Shown piece by piece: positions 34,501-44,242 of a stretch of DNA of 64,000 nt. Position numbers and translations under genes: made by a program. A model generated the notes under the pieces. That model was given only the letters and a program-made list of their open reading frames with translations, was not told the origin of the DNA and did no database searches. Origin of the DNA: Helianthus annuus (lineage: Eukaryota > Streptophyta > Magnoliopsida > Asterales > Asteraceae); contig NC_035446.2 in assembly GCF_002127325.2 (NCBI RefSeq), positions 158,624,484 to 158,688,483 on the forward strand, in the 5' to 3' direction. How positions within the stretch are numbered: the stretch's first letter is position 1; each line of letters opens with the position of its first letter.

Positions 34501-37399
34501 CCCAGTTGTTACATCATCTGCTTCTGAGTTTGACCCTGAGCTTGACCCGCATTCATTAACAGTTTGAATTGTGGAAGTGTCAAAGGAATCTTGTGATAGA
34601 ATCACTTCTTCCTCTAGTTGTGTCATGTTTTCAGAAGAGTTTGATGGTGTTGTTATCTTTTCATGACATTTTATATTGTCATCTTGGCAGCATGTTTTGT
34701 CGGCGGTTGTTGACTTAACGGGGAATTTTGCTGCCAGTGCCATGAAGGCAGAACTGCGTACATTGCAAAAGTAACAAAACCCGTTAAAAACTCTTTTTAC
34801 AGGTGCTATTTTAAAGGTACTTAGTAATTAGATAACTCAAGTTATCAATTTCACCTTGAAAGATGATCAGAAACATTCTGTGTGAGAAAGACACCAATCA
34901 CCGAGTCAACTACGGATCCTTTCCATCGTGAGAATCTTCTATCCCCTGAAGAAGGTAACATTTACTGACATATTATAATCTGTATCTTTCCTTTATAAAA
35001 AAAGAAAATGGAGTTCAATTAATTTATACCTTGAACAAGATGCATACGGGCAATGAATGAGTCTGTTCGCCCACGAAACACTCGCCTTTCATTTTCCCAC
35101 CATTTTTCTTTTTCATTATCCATGTTTTCAGCGCCCTTACTTCCTTCATCACCCATCAACAGGTTCCACAATCTTTCTGATTCCGGATCTAGGTCTACTT
35201 TAGGACGTTGGTTTCGTTTCCTGATTGGCTCAAATGGAATAATGGCCTCACTACCTCTGTGCAGAACAAGTTCATTTTGCTGTTTCTTATTACCGTCATA
35301 TATGCATAGTCTTTCTAGCTTATATGTAATTTCATCCACTACTGAAAATTCAACTTTCTGTTTCCTTGGTCTCCCTGCACAAATAGCTAGAATTATTTAT
35401 TCAAACATTATATCGTTCTCGAAATGGATCAAATGGGTACAGAAAATAATTAGCTAGTTTGGAGGCAGGTTGAACGGGTTGAAAGAGATTCGATGTTCAC
35501 AAAACGTGTAACATTTTTTAAATAGTACTGCTAGAAATGTTAGCTTGTTATTTTAATAATGTAGTTTTTTGTTATATTTAACACATTATCCATTTATAAA
35601 GTTCATAAAAAGGCTGTTTTTGTGTTGGCCCGGCCCGTACTAAAGAGTTACTCGTTCTGACCTGAATCTGGTTTTAGCAGTTACACTATAGTAAAACAAA
35701 AAGTGTTTAATACTTATTTCAAACAGGCACCTCTTGCTCTTCTTGTGGATTGCTGGTAAAGTTTTAAGGAATTGTTACGATGTTGCTGAAGCTTCTCATT
35801 CAATCCAATTAACCTTTGGTTATAAGAATTTGGTTCTACTTTTGGGTAAGCTGTAACCGCAAATCTAGAGGCCCTATTTTGATTCCAGCTGATCATTGCA
35901 CCCTGAGTATATCTTTGTGATCTCTCTAGCATTGATCTCATCATGTGGGGCCGCAGCATTCCATTTGAGAGCTGTCGCTTCAGTAAGTAATGTGTAGCCG
36001 CCATTGGTCGCCGGAAGTGGTGGTTGTCACCATTTCCACCGTAATTTATTACCTTATAAGCAGGGTCACTTCTTCCAGTGCAAGAATTCAGTAACTGATT
36101 CGTTGGCCCGTTTATATATATGCCCTTCGTTTGTCTTGAGTTGTCTTGAAGCTCACTTTGCATCTTCATTTTTTTGTGATTTTCTAATAAAATATTGCTC
36201 AAAGGGTTGCAGTTATTTGCACGATTTGCAACCCCCAACAACATTTTTTGGTACCAAAGAACAGAATTCATAGCGTTTACATTATAACTCCTTTGCTCAC
36301 AACTCTGTCTTTTGATACCTCTTTTTTCATCTAAACTAACCATACCTTCAATTGTGAATGATTGAGGAGTGCGCTGCACGTTTGCAGGCCTCATGCCTGC
36401 TTGAAAAACATAGTTTTTGATTTCATTTCCATGAACAAGTTCATTTACTGTATTAATATAACCGTTCTCCCCTGTATCTTGTTTTGGACTTGTGGTCATA
36501 TGTCTTGCAAGCACGTTTAAATCATGGTACCTTGCTTTGACAGGTGTACTTGGAACGTTTATATCCTGTTGGATGCTTTTACTGTCATGGCCTTCATCTT
36601 GTGTTACGCTCTCTAAGTCAAAATTCAGCCGTTTTTTGCATGATACGGGTGGAGTATCATCCACCGTCTTTTGTTGTTGACTTTCCAAGTGGTCAACACC
36701 CTTCTTCCGCATGTATTTTCTTTTTTGAACGGGCTCTGTTGGATTTTTATCGTTTGAACTATCTACCCCTTTTTTCCTTACGTATTTTCTTTTTTGAACG
36801 ATCTCCACCGGGGTATTTTCGTTTAAATTATTCACACCTTTTCTCCTTACGTACTTTCTTTTTACTCGGATCTCACCGTTTATTGGAACTTTTGGTGTTC
36901 TTTTTGGTTTCCCTTCTCTAATAACCTTTGGACGGTGTTTTCTTCTTCTTGTTGGTGTTTTTTGGTTAGGCGTTTTATGCACGTCAGTGCCTTCATCTTT
37001 ATCTTCAGAAATAATGTTATCTTTCTGTGTTGTTGAAACCGCAGAAGGCGGAGATTTCTCAATCGTCTGCAACAGTTCATTGTACAAATTTTCGGCATCT
37101 TTTTCCAACATCGTTTGATTTCCATGCCTGTTTTCGGCTCGAGCTGAAGTTTCTTCATCTGAAAAGTTGACTTTCTCTTGTACCCGTTGACCATCCATAT
37201 GCTTTCGCTGATTATCGGGTGTGATTGGGGCAAATGGGAAAGAATCGACTATGCGTGATGCGGCTGCATCTGGTTTCCATCTTGGTGGTGAACCTGGGCT
37301 GTAGCGTGGTTCGTAATTCACTGGGAATCCATCTGTGAAACAACAATAGTTCTCCGTTCACTATTGAGTACATTAGTTTGCTACAAGTAAATGAGTAGT

Positions 37400-37438
<39 letters not shown>

Positions 37439-38939
37439 TAGAAAACCAAGTAAACAGTTTTAACATCACATTTGTAGTTTTGTTGTCATAAAAGTAACCT
37501 GAAATTGCTTAAGATAACTTATTTTAGCATTCTTTAGTTTATATGTATTTGAACAAAAAGGGCTGTAAACTAACCGAACGGGCGTGTTCGTTTGTTAAGG
37601 AAATACATGTGTTCATGAACACTTACCGAACAAGATTTTTTGTTTGTGTTTGTTCATTAAGGAAATGAACGCGCTCTAGATCGTTTGCTAATTTTAGGTA
37701 CCGAATGCAAATAAACGTTCATGAACACACAGATACAAACGGAAGTTCATGAAAACAAACGGACACAAACAAGCGTTCTTGAATAGAAACGAACACATGA
37801 ACATATATTAAATTTTGAATAAAACATGCATTTTTCATCGGAAGCATTAAGAAGATCCACCCAAAATATACTAATGAGTGTGGGAATACTGGAACAGGGT
37901 TTATTTGTCATAATTACCTCAAATAAACAAAAGAATATAAAAAATAAAAATAAATATAAAAATTAAAAACCCTAACTAACTGTCGAACACAAACAGACGG
38001 ACATAAACGAACACGTTACCGAACGTTCACGAACATAAATGAACGAACGCGGCCTTTGTTCATGTTCGTTCATTTAACTAAACAAACAAATTTTGTTTGT
38101 TCGTGTTCGTTCATTTATTAAACGAACGGACACAAACGAATTTTCCGCCGAACGTTTCATGAATTGTTCGCTGAAAGTTCAGTTCGTTTGCAGCCCTATT
38201 TGTAACAATAATATGCCAATGTAGCATTTGAAATGTACACTTTAGACTTGATATACAAAAATTACTCACCTTTTGGGTTGTGTCCATTACTGATCAGAAT
38301 GTTTGAAGTGAACCTCTGTGTTTGTTGACCTCCTAGCATAGAAGTCAACGAGGTATTATAAGTTGTGGCTTGGTTAGGGGTTTGATTCTGATACGTGACA
38401 CGGTTCAATGTTTGGGTCAAGTTCCTGTTACTTGCAACCCAACTCTGATTCCCATTATTACAAACCACTGGTGGTGGTTGTCGGTTATTATCCCCAAGAA
38501 TTCCATTCGTATCAAGTGTCTTTTCTTGCAGCAAATCTGTGTACATCCCAAGTAAATCACCCCAATTCTCGGTTTCTGATCGATTTTCGTGCATCTCTAC
38601 AGGAACCGGATTTGCTCTCTCGTCTATCTGCGTTTCTGAAGTCACCGGAAACCAGGAGTTCCCACTTTGGCCAATTCCATTCCTTTGCAAAATGCTACCC
38701 TCAGTAGTTGCATTCCAAGAACCCATATCACACCCGATTCCGTTATCCATCGTCATCGGCCTTCCTGGAGCCAATGTAGGATCCCCAACACCCACAAGCT
38801 CGATTCCACTTCTCACTGTCGTCCGGGAACCTTCACCATGTCCAATTCCGTTCTCACGTGGAATCGGCATTCCGTGAGTCACAGAACTCCAGTAATCCCT
38901 ATTTCCATTAGGGATTTGGAATTCCTTCTCAAAGCTCAT
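28514..38939 (-). CDS. DME-like: DEMETER/ROS1-type 5-methylcytosine DNA glycosylase, complete, 19 coding exons
   Basis: Nuclear enzyme that excises 5-methylcytosine and starts base-excision repair (active DNA demethylation). Exons (minus): 38,270-38,939; 35,731-37,332; 35,030-35,374; 34,855-34,945; 33,841-34,753; 33,136-33,215; 32,961-33,045; 32,781-32,872; 32,644-32,712; 32,473-32,509; 32,311-32,393; 30,659-31,081; 30,487-30,523; 30,349-30,406; 30,016-30,155; 29,861-29,926; 29,613-29,727; 29,486-29,524; 28,514-28,629. They join in one frame: 5,061 bases, about 1,686 residues, close to Arabidopsis DME. N-terminal part: three KRKYVRRKGV-like basic repeats (about 381-436). Domain A: about 758-915. 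Glycosylase domain: DWDSLRKEA, then the HhH motif RGLGLKS with catalytic Lys about 1246, and VDTNVGR with Asp about 1264. The iron-sulfur Cys are at about 1331, 1338, 1341 and 1347. Domain B ends PLMARLHFPASKL. The start is the ATG at 38,939; the in-frame GTG 12 bases upstream is not needed. DME versus ROS1 subtype is not settled. Confidence 0.95.
31598..32068. repeat. GGTAC-rich degenerate repeat in intron 11, copy 2
   Basis: Loosely repeated GGTACTCGTACCGG motifs on both strands, next to a run of T bases (31,589-31,603). It lies wholly within intron 11 of the glycosylase gene. A copy is at 12,740-13,235. Such a palindrome-rich stretch can form secondary structure, but the intact exons around it show it is tolerated. 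It is probably a decayed foldback element; no target duplication was found. Confidence 0.7.
33274..33806. mobile_element. hAT-type non-autonomous element in intron 5 of the DEMETER-like gene
   Basis: Starts TAGGGGTGCGAACAAGC and ends GCTTGTTTACACCCTTA, flanked by the perfect 8-bp duplication GTACTAAC (33,266-33,273 and 33,807-33,814). The body is GAGCTCG and AGCCGAGC repeats. Its right end is only 26 bases from the exon 5 donor (33,841/33,840), so the insertion nearly touched the splice site. The left 36 bases of the same insertion occur at 14,431-14,466. Confidence 0.92.
37401..37435. repeat. Poly(T) run of 35 in intron 1
   Basis: Uninterrupted T run inside intron 1 of the glycosylase gene (poly-A on the sense strand), just upstream of exon 2. 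It could be the tail of an old retroposed sequence or a slippage-prone homopolymer. No retroelement body is recognisable next to it. Confidence 0.8.
37559..38197. mobile_element. TIR element, GTTCG-rich, in intron 1 of the DEMETER-like gene
   Basis: The ends are inverted (AGGGCTGTAAACTAACCG and GTTCGTTTGCAGCCCT). The body is made of repeated GAACGAACAC- and GTTCGTTTG-like motifs. It resembles in plan the GAGCTCG-rich hAT-type elements, with another motif. The flanks (ATTTGAAC and ATTTGTAA) are similar but do not give a clean 8-bp duplication. No coding capacity. Confidence 0.6.
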
Positions 38940-39760
38940 ACTAAACTCCACAGCCGAGTATTCGGTTTCTTTCTAGCAACAAGTACCCCTTAAAATCGGT
39001 CTGTTTAACCAAAAACCGAAATCTTAGAACCGGAATCGAATAATATGAATTCTCTGATGGATCTTAATTCCCATTCTCTGAGCTTAACCTGCCAAAACCC
39101 CAAAATGCATTTTCTCTCACTAAATTGACCATCCACCTAACAAGATAATTCAATAGCAACGTATACATACAGATAGATAAAACATGTTAACAGCCAGACA
39201 ATTGTTATGAGGTAATAACCGACACCTTTTTTGTGTTCTAAATTTCTAATTATACAGAAAAACCAATTTCACACAATTATTACCTAAAAAAGCTGATTTA
39301 TTTAATCGTTAACAATCCCCAGAAGAATTGTCAGAAAAACAGATTTTTCCATATAAAAATACACAATATTAAAGAGAGTAAAAAAGAAATTCAGAGAATC
39401 AAAACAGCAGAATCGGTGAATTCAGAGAATTTAATTCCACAATTACGAAAATGAGGTTTTGGATGAATTGAAACGAAAAAAGAAATCAAATTGAAACCCT
39501 ATTATTATAAAAACAGAATCGCGTGTATGAAAATTGGAATCACGCAAATTTGATGAAGAAAAAAAATGCAAGATATGAGGTAGAAAAAGAATATGTCAAA
39601 TCGTAAATCAGGTGTAGCTGAGCTCACCGATCTCTGGCTCAGGCGTCATAGCCGGAGCAATTCGCCGGAGAACAAGTCAATGTATGAGAGCCAAGTCAGT
39701 ATGTGTGTGTGTGAGAGAGAGAGAGAAAACTAGAGAGAGGAGGGGTAAACAAGATAGCAC
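38940..39760 (-). promoter_or_regulatory. 5' untranslated region and promoter-proximal DNA of the DEMETER-like gene
   Basis: On the minus strand a CT-rich tract (GAGAGAGA on plus, 39,710-39,740) is followed by an ATG at 39,649 that opens MTPEPEI and runs into a donor-like G/GTGAGC at 39,628/39,627. Possible acceptors lie at about 39,004 (GGTTAAACAG) and about 38,976 (TTGTTGCTAG). With either, the upstream frame stops before the main ATG. A 5' intron of roughly 620-650 bases with a short upstream ORF is therefore likely. The exact splice choice is inference. Confidence 0.5.
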
Positions 39761-39764
39761 AAAC

Positions 39765-41680
39765 TAAAACGACACATGGGTGTGCAAGTCATGAGAGGGC
39801 ACATCGTCCTTTTGTTCAATCTCTTTCAAAACTTAACAATTCGCATTTAATATTTTATTTAATCTTTTTACTTTTTTACTTACTAAATTTAAAAGAAACG
39901 TGATTGCATGCATTTGCATGCGATGCACGTCACGTGAGCTGTCACATCAGATTAATTTCAAATCTTTACAAACGTCAACATCTTTGTCAGTGGTAATCAT
40001 TCTCAAACAACTTTTTAAAACTATTAAAATAATGTGTGTGTATACATATACTATTTTTTATGAGTGAAGATGGCCCGCCACCACCATCCTTCCCTCTGTG
40101 ATGTTTGAATGTTTGAACATTTGGATGAGCTATTTCGAACACTCGAAAAACGCTATCCAACGTTTGCGTTTATTTTTTTAAATGCCACATAACCCATTTG
40201 GAATTTTGGATTGCACATGCTGGAGGTGCCTTGGGCAAGGGCATACCCGATTACAAGGGGGGCAATCGCCCCTCATGAAATAAAATAGTGTTAATTTTTA
40301 CGTAAAAATCCCGATCGTCCATCTTAAATGTTTAGTTAAGCCATTTGATTTCCTCCCATGAATTTTTTTTGGGCGTGCCACTGTCTTTGGGTGGGATTAA
40401 CTCGAGTCAAGTTGAGACGAGTTTAAGTTGTTTGATATCGGCTTGTAAGCTGAAGCTTGTTTAATAAACAAGCTTAAGTCCATGCTTCATATACTAATTT
40501 AAATGAGGTTCGCGTGCCTAAACAAGTTTGTAAATTATATAAATAAAGCAATTAAAATGATATGTATATAAATATATATTACTATTCTTCGTGTGACTAA
40601 AGATGGCCCACCACCATTTATCCGTGGTGTTTGAAAATTCAGATGAGTTATATCAAACACCCAATAAAAGCGCTTTCGTCCAATGTTTGCGTTAGGGGGA
40701 TTCAAGCGAGCCAACCACCACTTGTAAGTGATTGAGTTTGGTTTGTTAAAAAAAATGAGTTGTGCTAAGTTTAAGTTGATGAACATCGGTTTGGAAGTCG
40801 AAGCTTGTTTAATAAACAAGTTTGGGTTTTGGCTTCATATATTTCAGTTAAACTAGGTTCGTAAGCGTAAACAAGTTTGTTATTTATATAAATAAAGTGA
40901 TTAATAAATAACTAAAAGATCAGTTTCAGCCAAGTTTAAGCTTTATTTACTTTAATGATTTCGAGCTCCTCTTATACTTCCTCCTTTTATCTTTTCTTTT
41001 AAATTATTTATCTAATTTGTTTATTGATTATTTTATTGAAAAAAAAAACGATAATAAATCAGCAGTTTTCATAATCAGTTCATTAGTTCATAGGTTGAAT
41101 ACAGTCAAAATGGTAACTTGGTTAATTAAATTTGGTATATGTTATCATATTGATTATCATACTAATAATTAAATTTATTAGTTCATAGGTTGAATACAGT
41201 CAAAATTGTAATTTGGTTAATTAAATTTGGTATATGTTATCAATATTAATTTGTTTTTCGGTAAGTTTCGTATTTTATCCTTTTATGTACATTACTCAAT
41301 ATAAAGAGCTATTAATTATTGGAGTAAATTAATTTCACGTGTGTTTCTGTATTATAGTACCAAAAAATTTAATTTTAATTAAAGTTTAAACCACATAGCA
41401 CAAGAATGTAATAAGGTTAAGATATTTTTAATTTTGCCATCATATTATGTTACATTACTTTTCTGGCACCAAATGACTATTATTTCCGTTAATTTGATTA
41501 TGAGAAAAACAAAATTCATTATTTTGCATTGTGATGATTATATTACGTCAATTAGTGTTGAAATTTTAGAATGGTGCCAAAACTTATGGTTATAATAATG
41601 TATTGCATCGTGATAGTAATCAAAATACTATAAATAGAACACAAAAGCAAAGAAACAGTCCGTTTTGCATGTATAAAATA
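39765..41680. other. Intergenic AT-rich DNA upstream of the DEMETER-like gene
   Basis: No gene recognised. Two related blocks of about 110 bases occur at 40,065-40,180 and 40,585-40,710 (ATGGCCCGCCACCACC / ATGGCCCACCACCA), each with a TTTGAA...GATGAG core; they may be short TIR-element remnants. A stretch of about 75 bases is tandemly repeated at 41,085-41,160 and 41,180-41,252 (TTCATAGGTTGAATACAG). The part nearest 39,765 probably holds the distal promoter. Confidence 0.4.
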
Positions 41681-41683
41681 TAA

Positions 41684-42730
41684 GAATATGGGGTGTGAAG
41701 GGATTTGGGTTGGGGCATTGCTCGATACGTAACATATGTGGGTTTTATCAGGCAGATGTGGGCTCTACTAGTTCACACCCAAAAAAGTGGGGTGTGGCGT
41801 GACCAGGCCGGTGTGGGGTGTCATGTGTTTTTTTTTTCTTTTCTTTAAAGTTGACAATTATATAAAAAAAACACAACTTATATTAATTTAAAAAAAAAGT
41901 TACATAAAAGACAATCCTAAAATATAAAAAAACCTACTTAATAAATCCTAAAAAAATAAAAAAACCTACTTAATAAATCTTAAAAAATAAAAAAAAAACA
42001 TATTAATAAATCCTAAAAAATAAAAAAACCTACTTAATAAATCCTAAAAAATAAAAAAACATACTTATTAAATCCTAAAAAATAAAAAAACCTACTTATT
42101 AAATCCTAAAAAAATTAAAAAAAAATTACAAAGGACGGTAAATATGAAAGTGGGGAACCCACTTAAAATCCATATTTCCGTCGTGCTTGTACTCGATTTT
42201 TGCGATCTCCACTCGATCGTCGTGGGTCAAGTCTCCCGTAGGGACATGGTCGACGCAAACTTAAAACCGATCCAACTTCGGTTTAAGCTCACGCCATTTG
42301 TGTTGACATGCGTTTAAGTTGTGACGCGTGTTCCAGACGTGTGTTGAAACGCTCGCCCCAATATGCGGTTTGACCGCGTTGTAGGGTATGTTGTGCGTCA
42401 ACAATCGATGTCACTAGTGCTATTTCTTCCTCTTCGGTCTAATGCACCATTTTCGACGTTTTGGTGTGGGTTTGGTTGAAGAAGAATGAGAAATATGTAA
42501 TTTTAGGTGAGTATTTATACGTAAAAAATGTAATTTTTTTTAAAATTTGATTTACCATACCATAACCGCCACCCCCAATAGCTACCCCCAAACGCTAGAT
42601 CGAACCATCCAATCAAAGCCAGCCATGTCGCACTGCCCCCACCCCACGCCATAGCCAACGTTATCCCGGTGTGGTCTGGCCAGCGTTAAAGGCCCACCGC
42701 CGCCTAATCCACGCCCCACACCCCATAGTC
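41684..42730 (-). mobile_element. PIF/Harbinger-type element with TAA target duplication
   Basis: The TIRs are GAATATGGGGTGTG and GACTATGGGGTGTG (read inward), flanked by TAA on both sides (41,681-41,683 and 42,731-42,733), as expected for PIF/Harbinger. On the minus strand (about 42,470-42,130) a decayed frame reads TEEEEIALVTSIVDAQH and goes on like the Myb/SANT-type second protein of these elements (inference), with stops. No DDE transposase is present. A tandem array fills the left half (41,910-42,125). Confidence 0.8.
41910..42125. repeat. Minisatellite of ~35-bp units, about 6 copies
   Basis: Repeated AAAAACCTACTTAATAAATC and CTAAAAAATAA units with small length changes, inside the PIF/Harbinger element. 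The spacing is too short and the units too variable and AT-rich for anything but a minisatellite. Confidence 0.85.
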
Positions 42731-42733
42731 TAA

Positions 42734-43390
42734 AATTGATGTACGATCTAAATGACGTTTAGTCCACATCCTTGTTCGGCTATCAATATTTTTTGTTTTA
42801 ATTTGAGAAAACCAAATAAACACGATTTATCCTGCTATGTTATATCTTTATTATTATTTTATAATAAATTAATAACATAAAATCATGACATACGTGAAAC
42901 CTTTGTTGTCTTCACTTCGTGTATGGTTTTTGTTTGATTGTGATATTTAATAAATAAAGTTGACAATAAACGCAAATCAAATAAGTTACATGTAAAATAG
43001 TAAAATTTTTTAATTAATATAATGGCTACACCGAAGTTATATAAAAATAATATTGATTACTACTTCATGTTTTTTACCACCAACAAGTTAATGAAGATGT
43101 CATCGATTTACAATTACTATGTTGCCCTTTGTTGGTGTGGAGGTGGTGATTATTACACTTGTAGACTTCACTATTTGCGTGATTTTAGCAATATGTTACT
43201 ATTAATACCCTTTAAGCCAAGTAATGAGAACATTAAGTTGATCATGTAGATTGCATTGTCATGTATTAAGTTAAGAACGTATACATATTTTTATGGCTTT
43301 AATAATTTAGTAACCGATGCTTACATGATAATTCAACTTTTGTAGCAACATAGGGCTTGAAGGTATTTTATGTTTTACCGAAAGAAAGGG
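42734..43390. other. Unassigned AT-rich stretch
   Basis: No gene supported. The open frame at 43,022-43,249 has no recognised domain and AT-rich codon use. It probably is spacer DNA between the Harbinger and Copia elements. Confidence 0.3.
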
Positions 43391-44242
43391 GTGGTGTTAA
43401 GAAAAAACCTTAACTTAGGATTTAACCAGGTATTTGTACAACTCTATTTGTACACAGCACAAATTCATATTCACGTGAACATTGTTGCTTTTTTCCTCAA
43501 TGTTTTAGGGATACATGTATTATAAACAATCACTATTAGGAAATTGGTATCAAAAATATACAAAGTCCTTTATGGTATCAGAGCGGTGATCATCATGCTC
43601 GATCCAAACCCAAAACCTGAACGTTCTTTTCACCATCTTGTCGATATGACAGAAGTTGCAAACATAGAACTCGCCAAAACCAATTATCTGAGGCAAATGC
43701 ATGTCAACGATGCATTAACCGACAACAACTATCTTGATTGGGTCCAAGAGATGGAAAATTTCTTGTTTGCCAAAAACAAAATAGGTTTCATCGACAGAAC
43801 TATCAAAAGGCCAGAAACGGGTGATGCAGACTATATGGCAAGGATGCGATGCGACGCGATGATCAAGGGATGGCTCACTACTGCCATGGAGAAAGAGACT
43901 GAGGAAGCGTGAAGTACACCAATTAAGCGTCGGAAATCTAGAAGGATCTTAAAGAGCGGTTTGGAAAAGAAAGTGCAACGCGTGCATATGAATTGAAGCA
44001 TACCATCTCGAACACCAACCAAGAAGGGATGACGGTATCAGCCTACTACACAAAACTGCGTGGATTGTGGGATGAGATGCAGTCTTTTTTACCTACTCCG
44101 ATTTGTAAGTGCAGCGGTTGTACTTGTGGTATTGGAAAATCGCTCAAGGAACTTAGAGAGAAAGAACAACTCTATGAGTTCTTTATGGGTCTAGATGGAG
44201 AATTCTCCATCATTAGAACTCAAATTCTTGCAACCAAAGTGG

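Noticed and set aside
35053..35457. Plus-strand frames opposite demethylase exon 3 and neighbouring exons
   Set aside because: They are antisense shadows of confirmed exons with no domain of their own.
38949..38951. GTG as start of the demethylase (four codons upstream)
   Set aside because: Plant genes start at ATG; the first in-frame ATG is at 38,939 and the GTG adds nothing conserved.
41910..42125. Regular repeats that could suggest a CRISPR-like array
   Set aside because: The units are AT-rich and variable, with no unique spacers, and lie inside a plant DNA transposon; this is a minisatellite.
43022..43249. 75-residue open frame as a small gene
   Set aside because: AT-rich composition, no domain, no splice or promoter context; not supportable.
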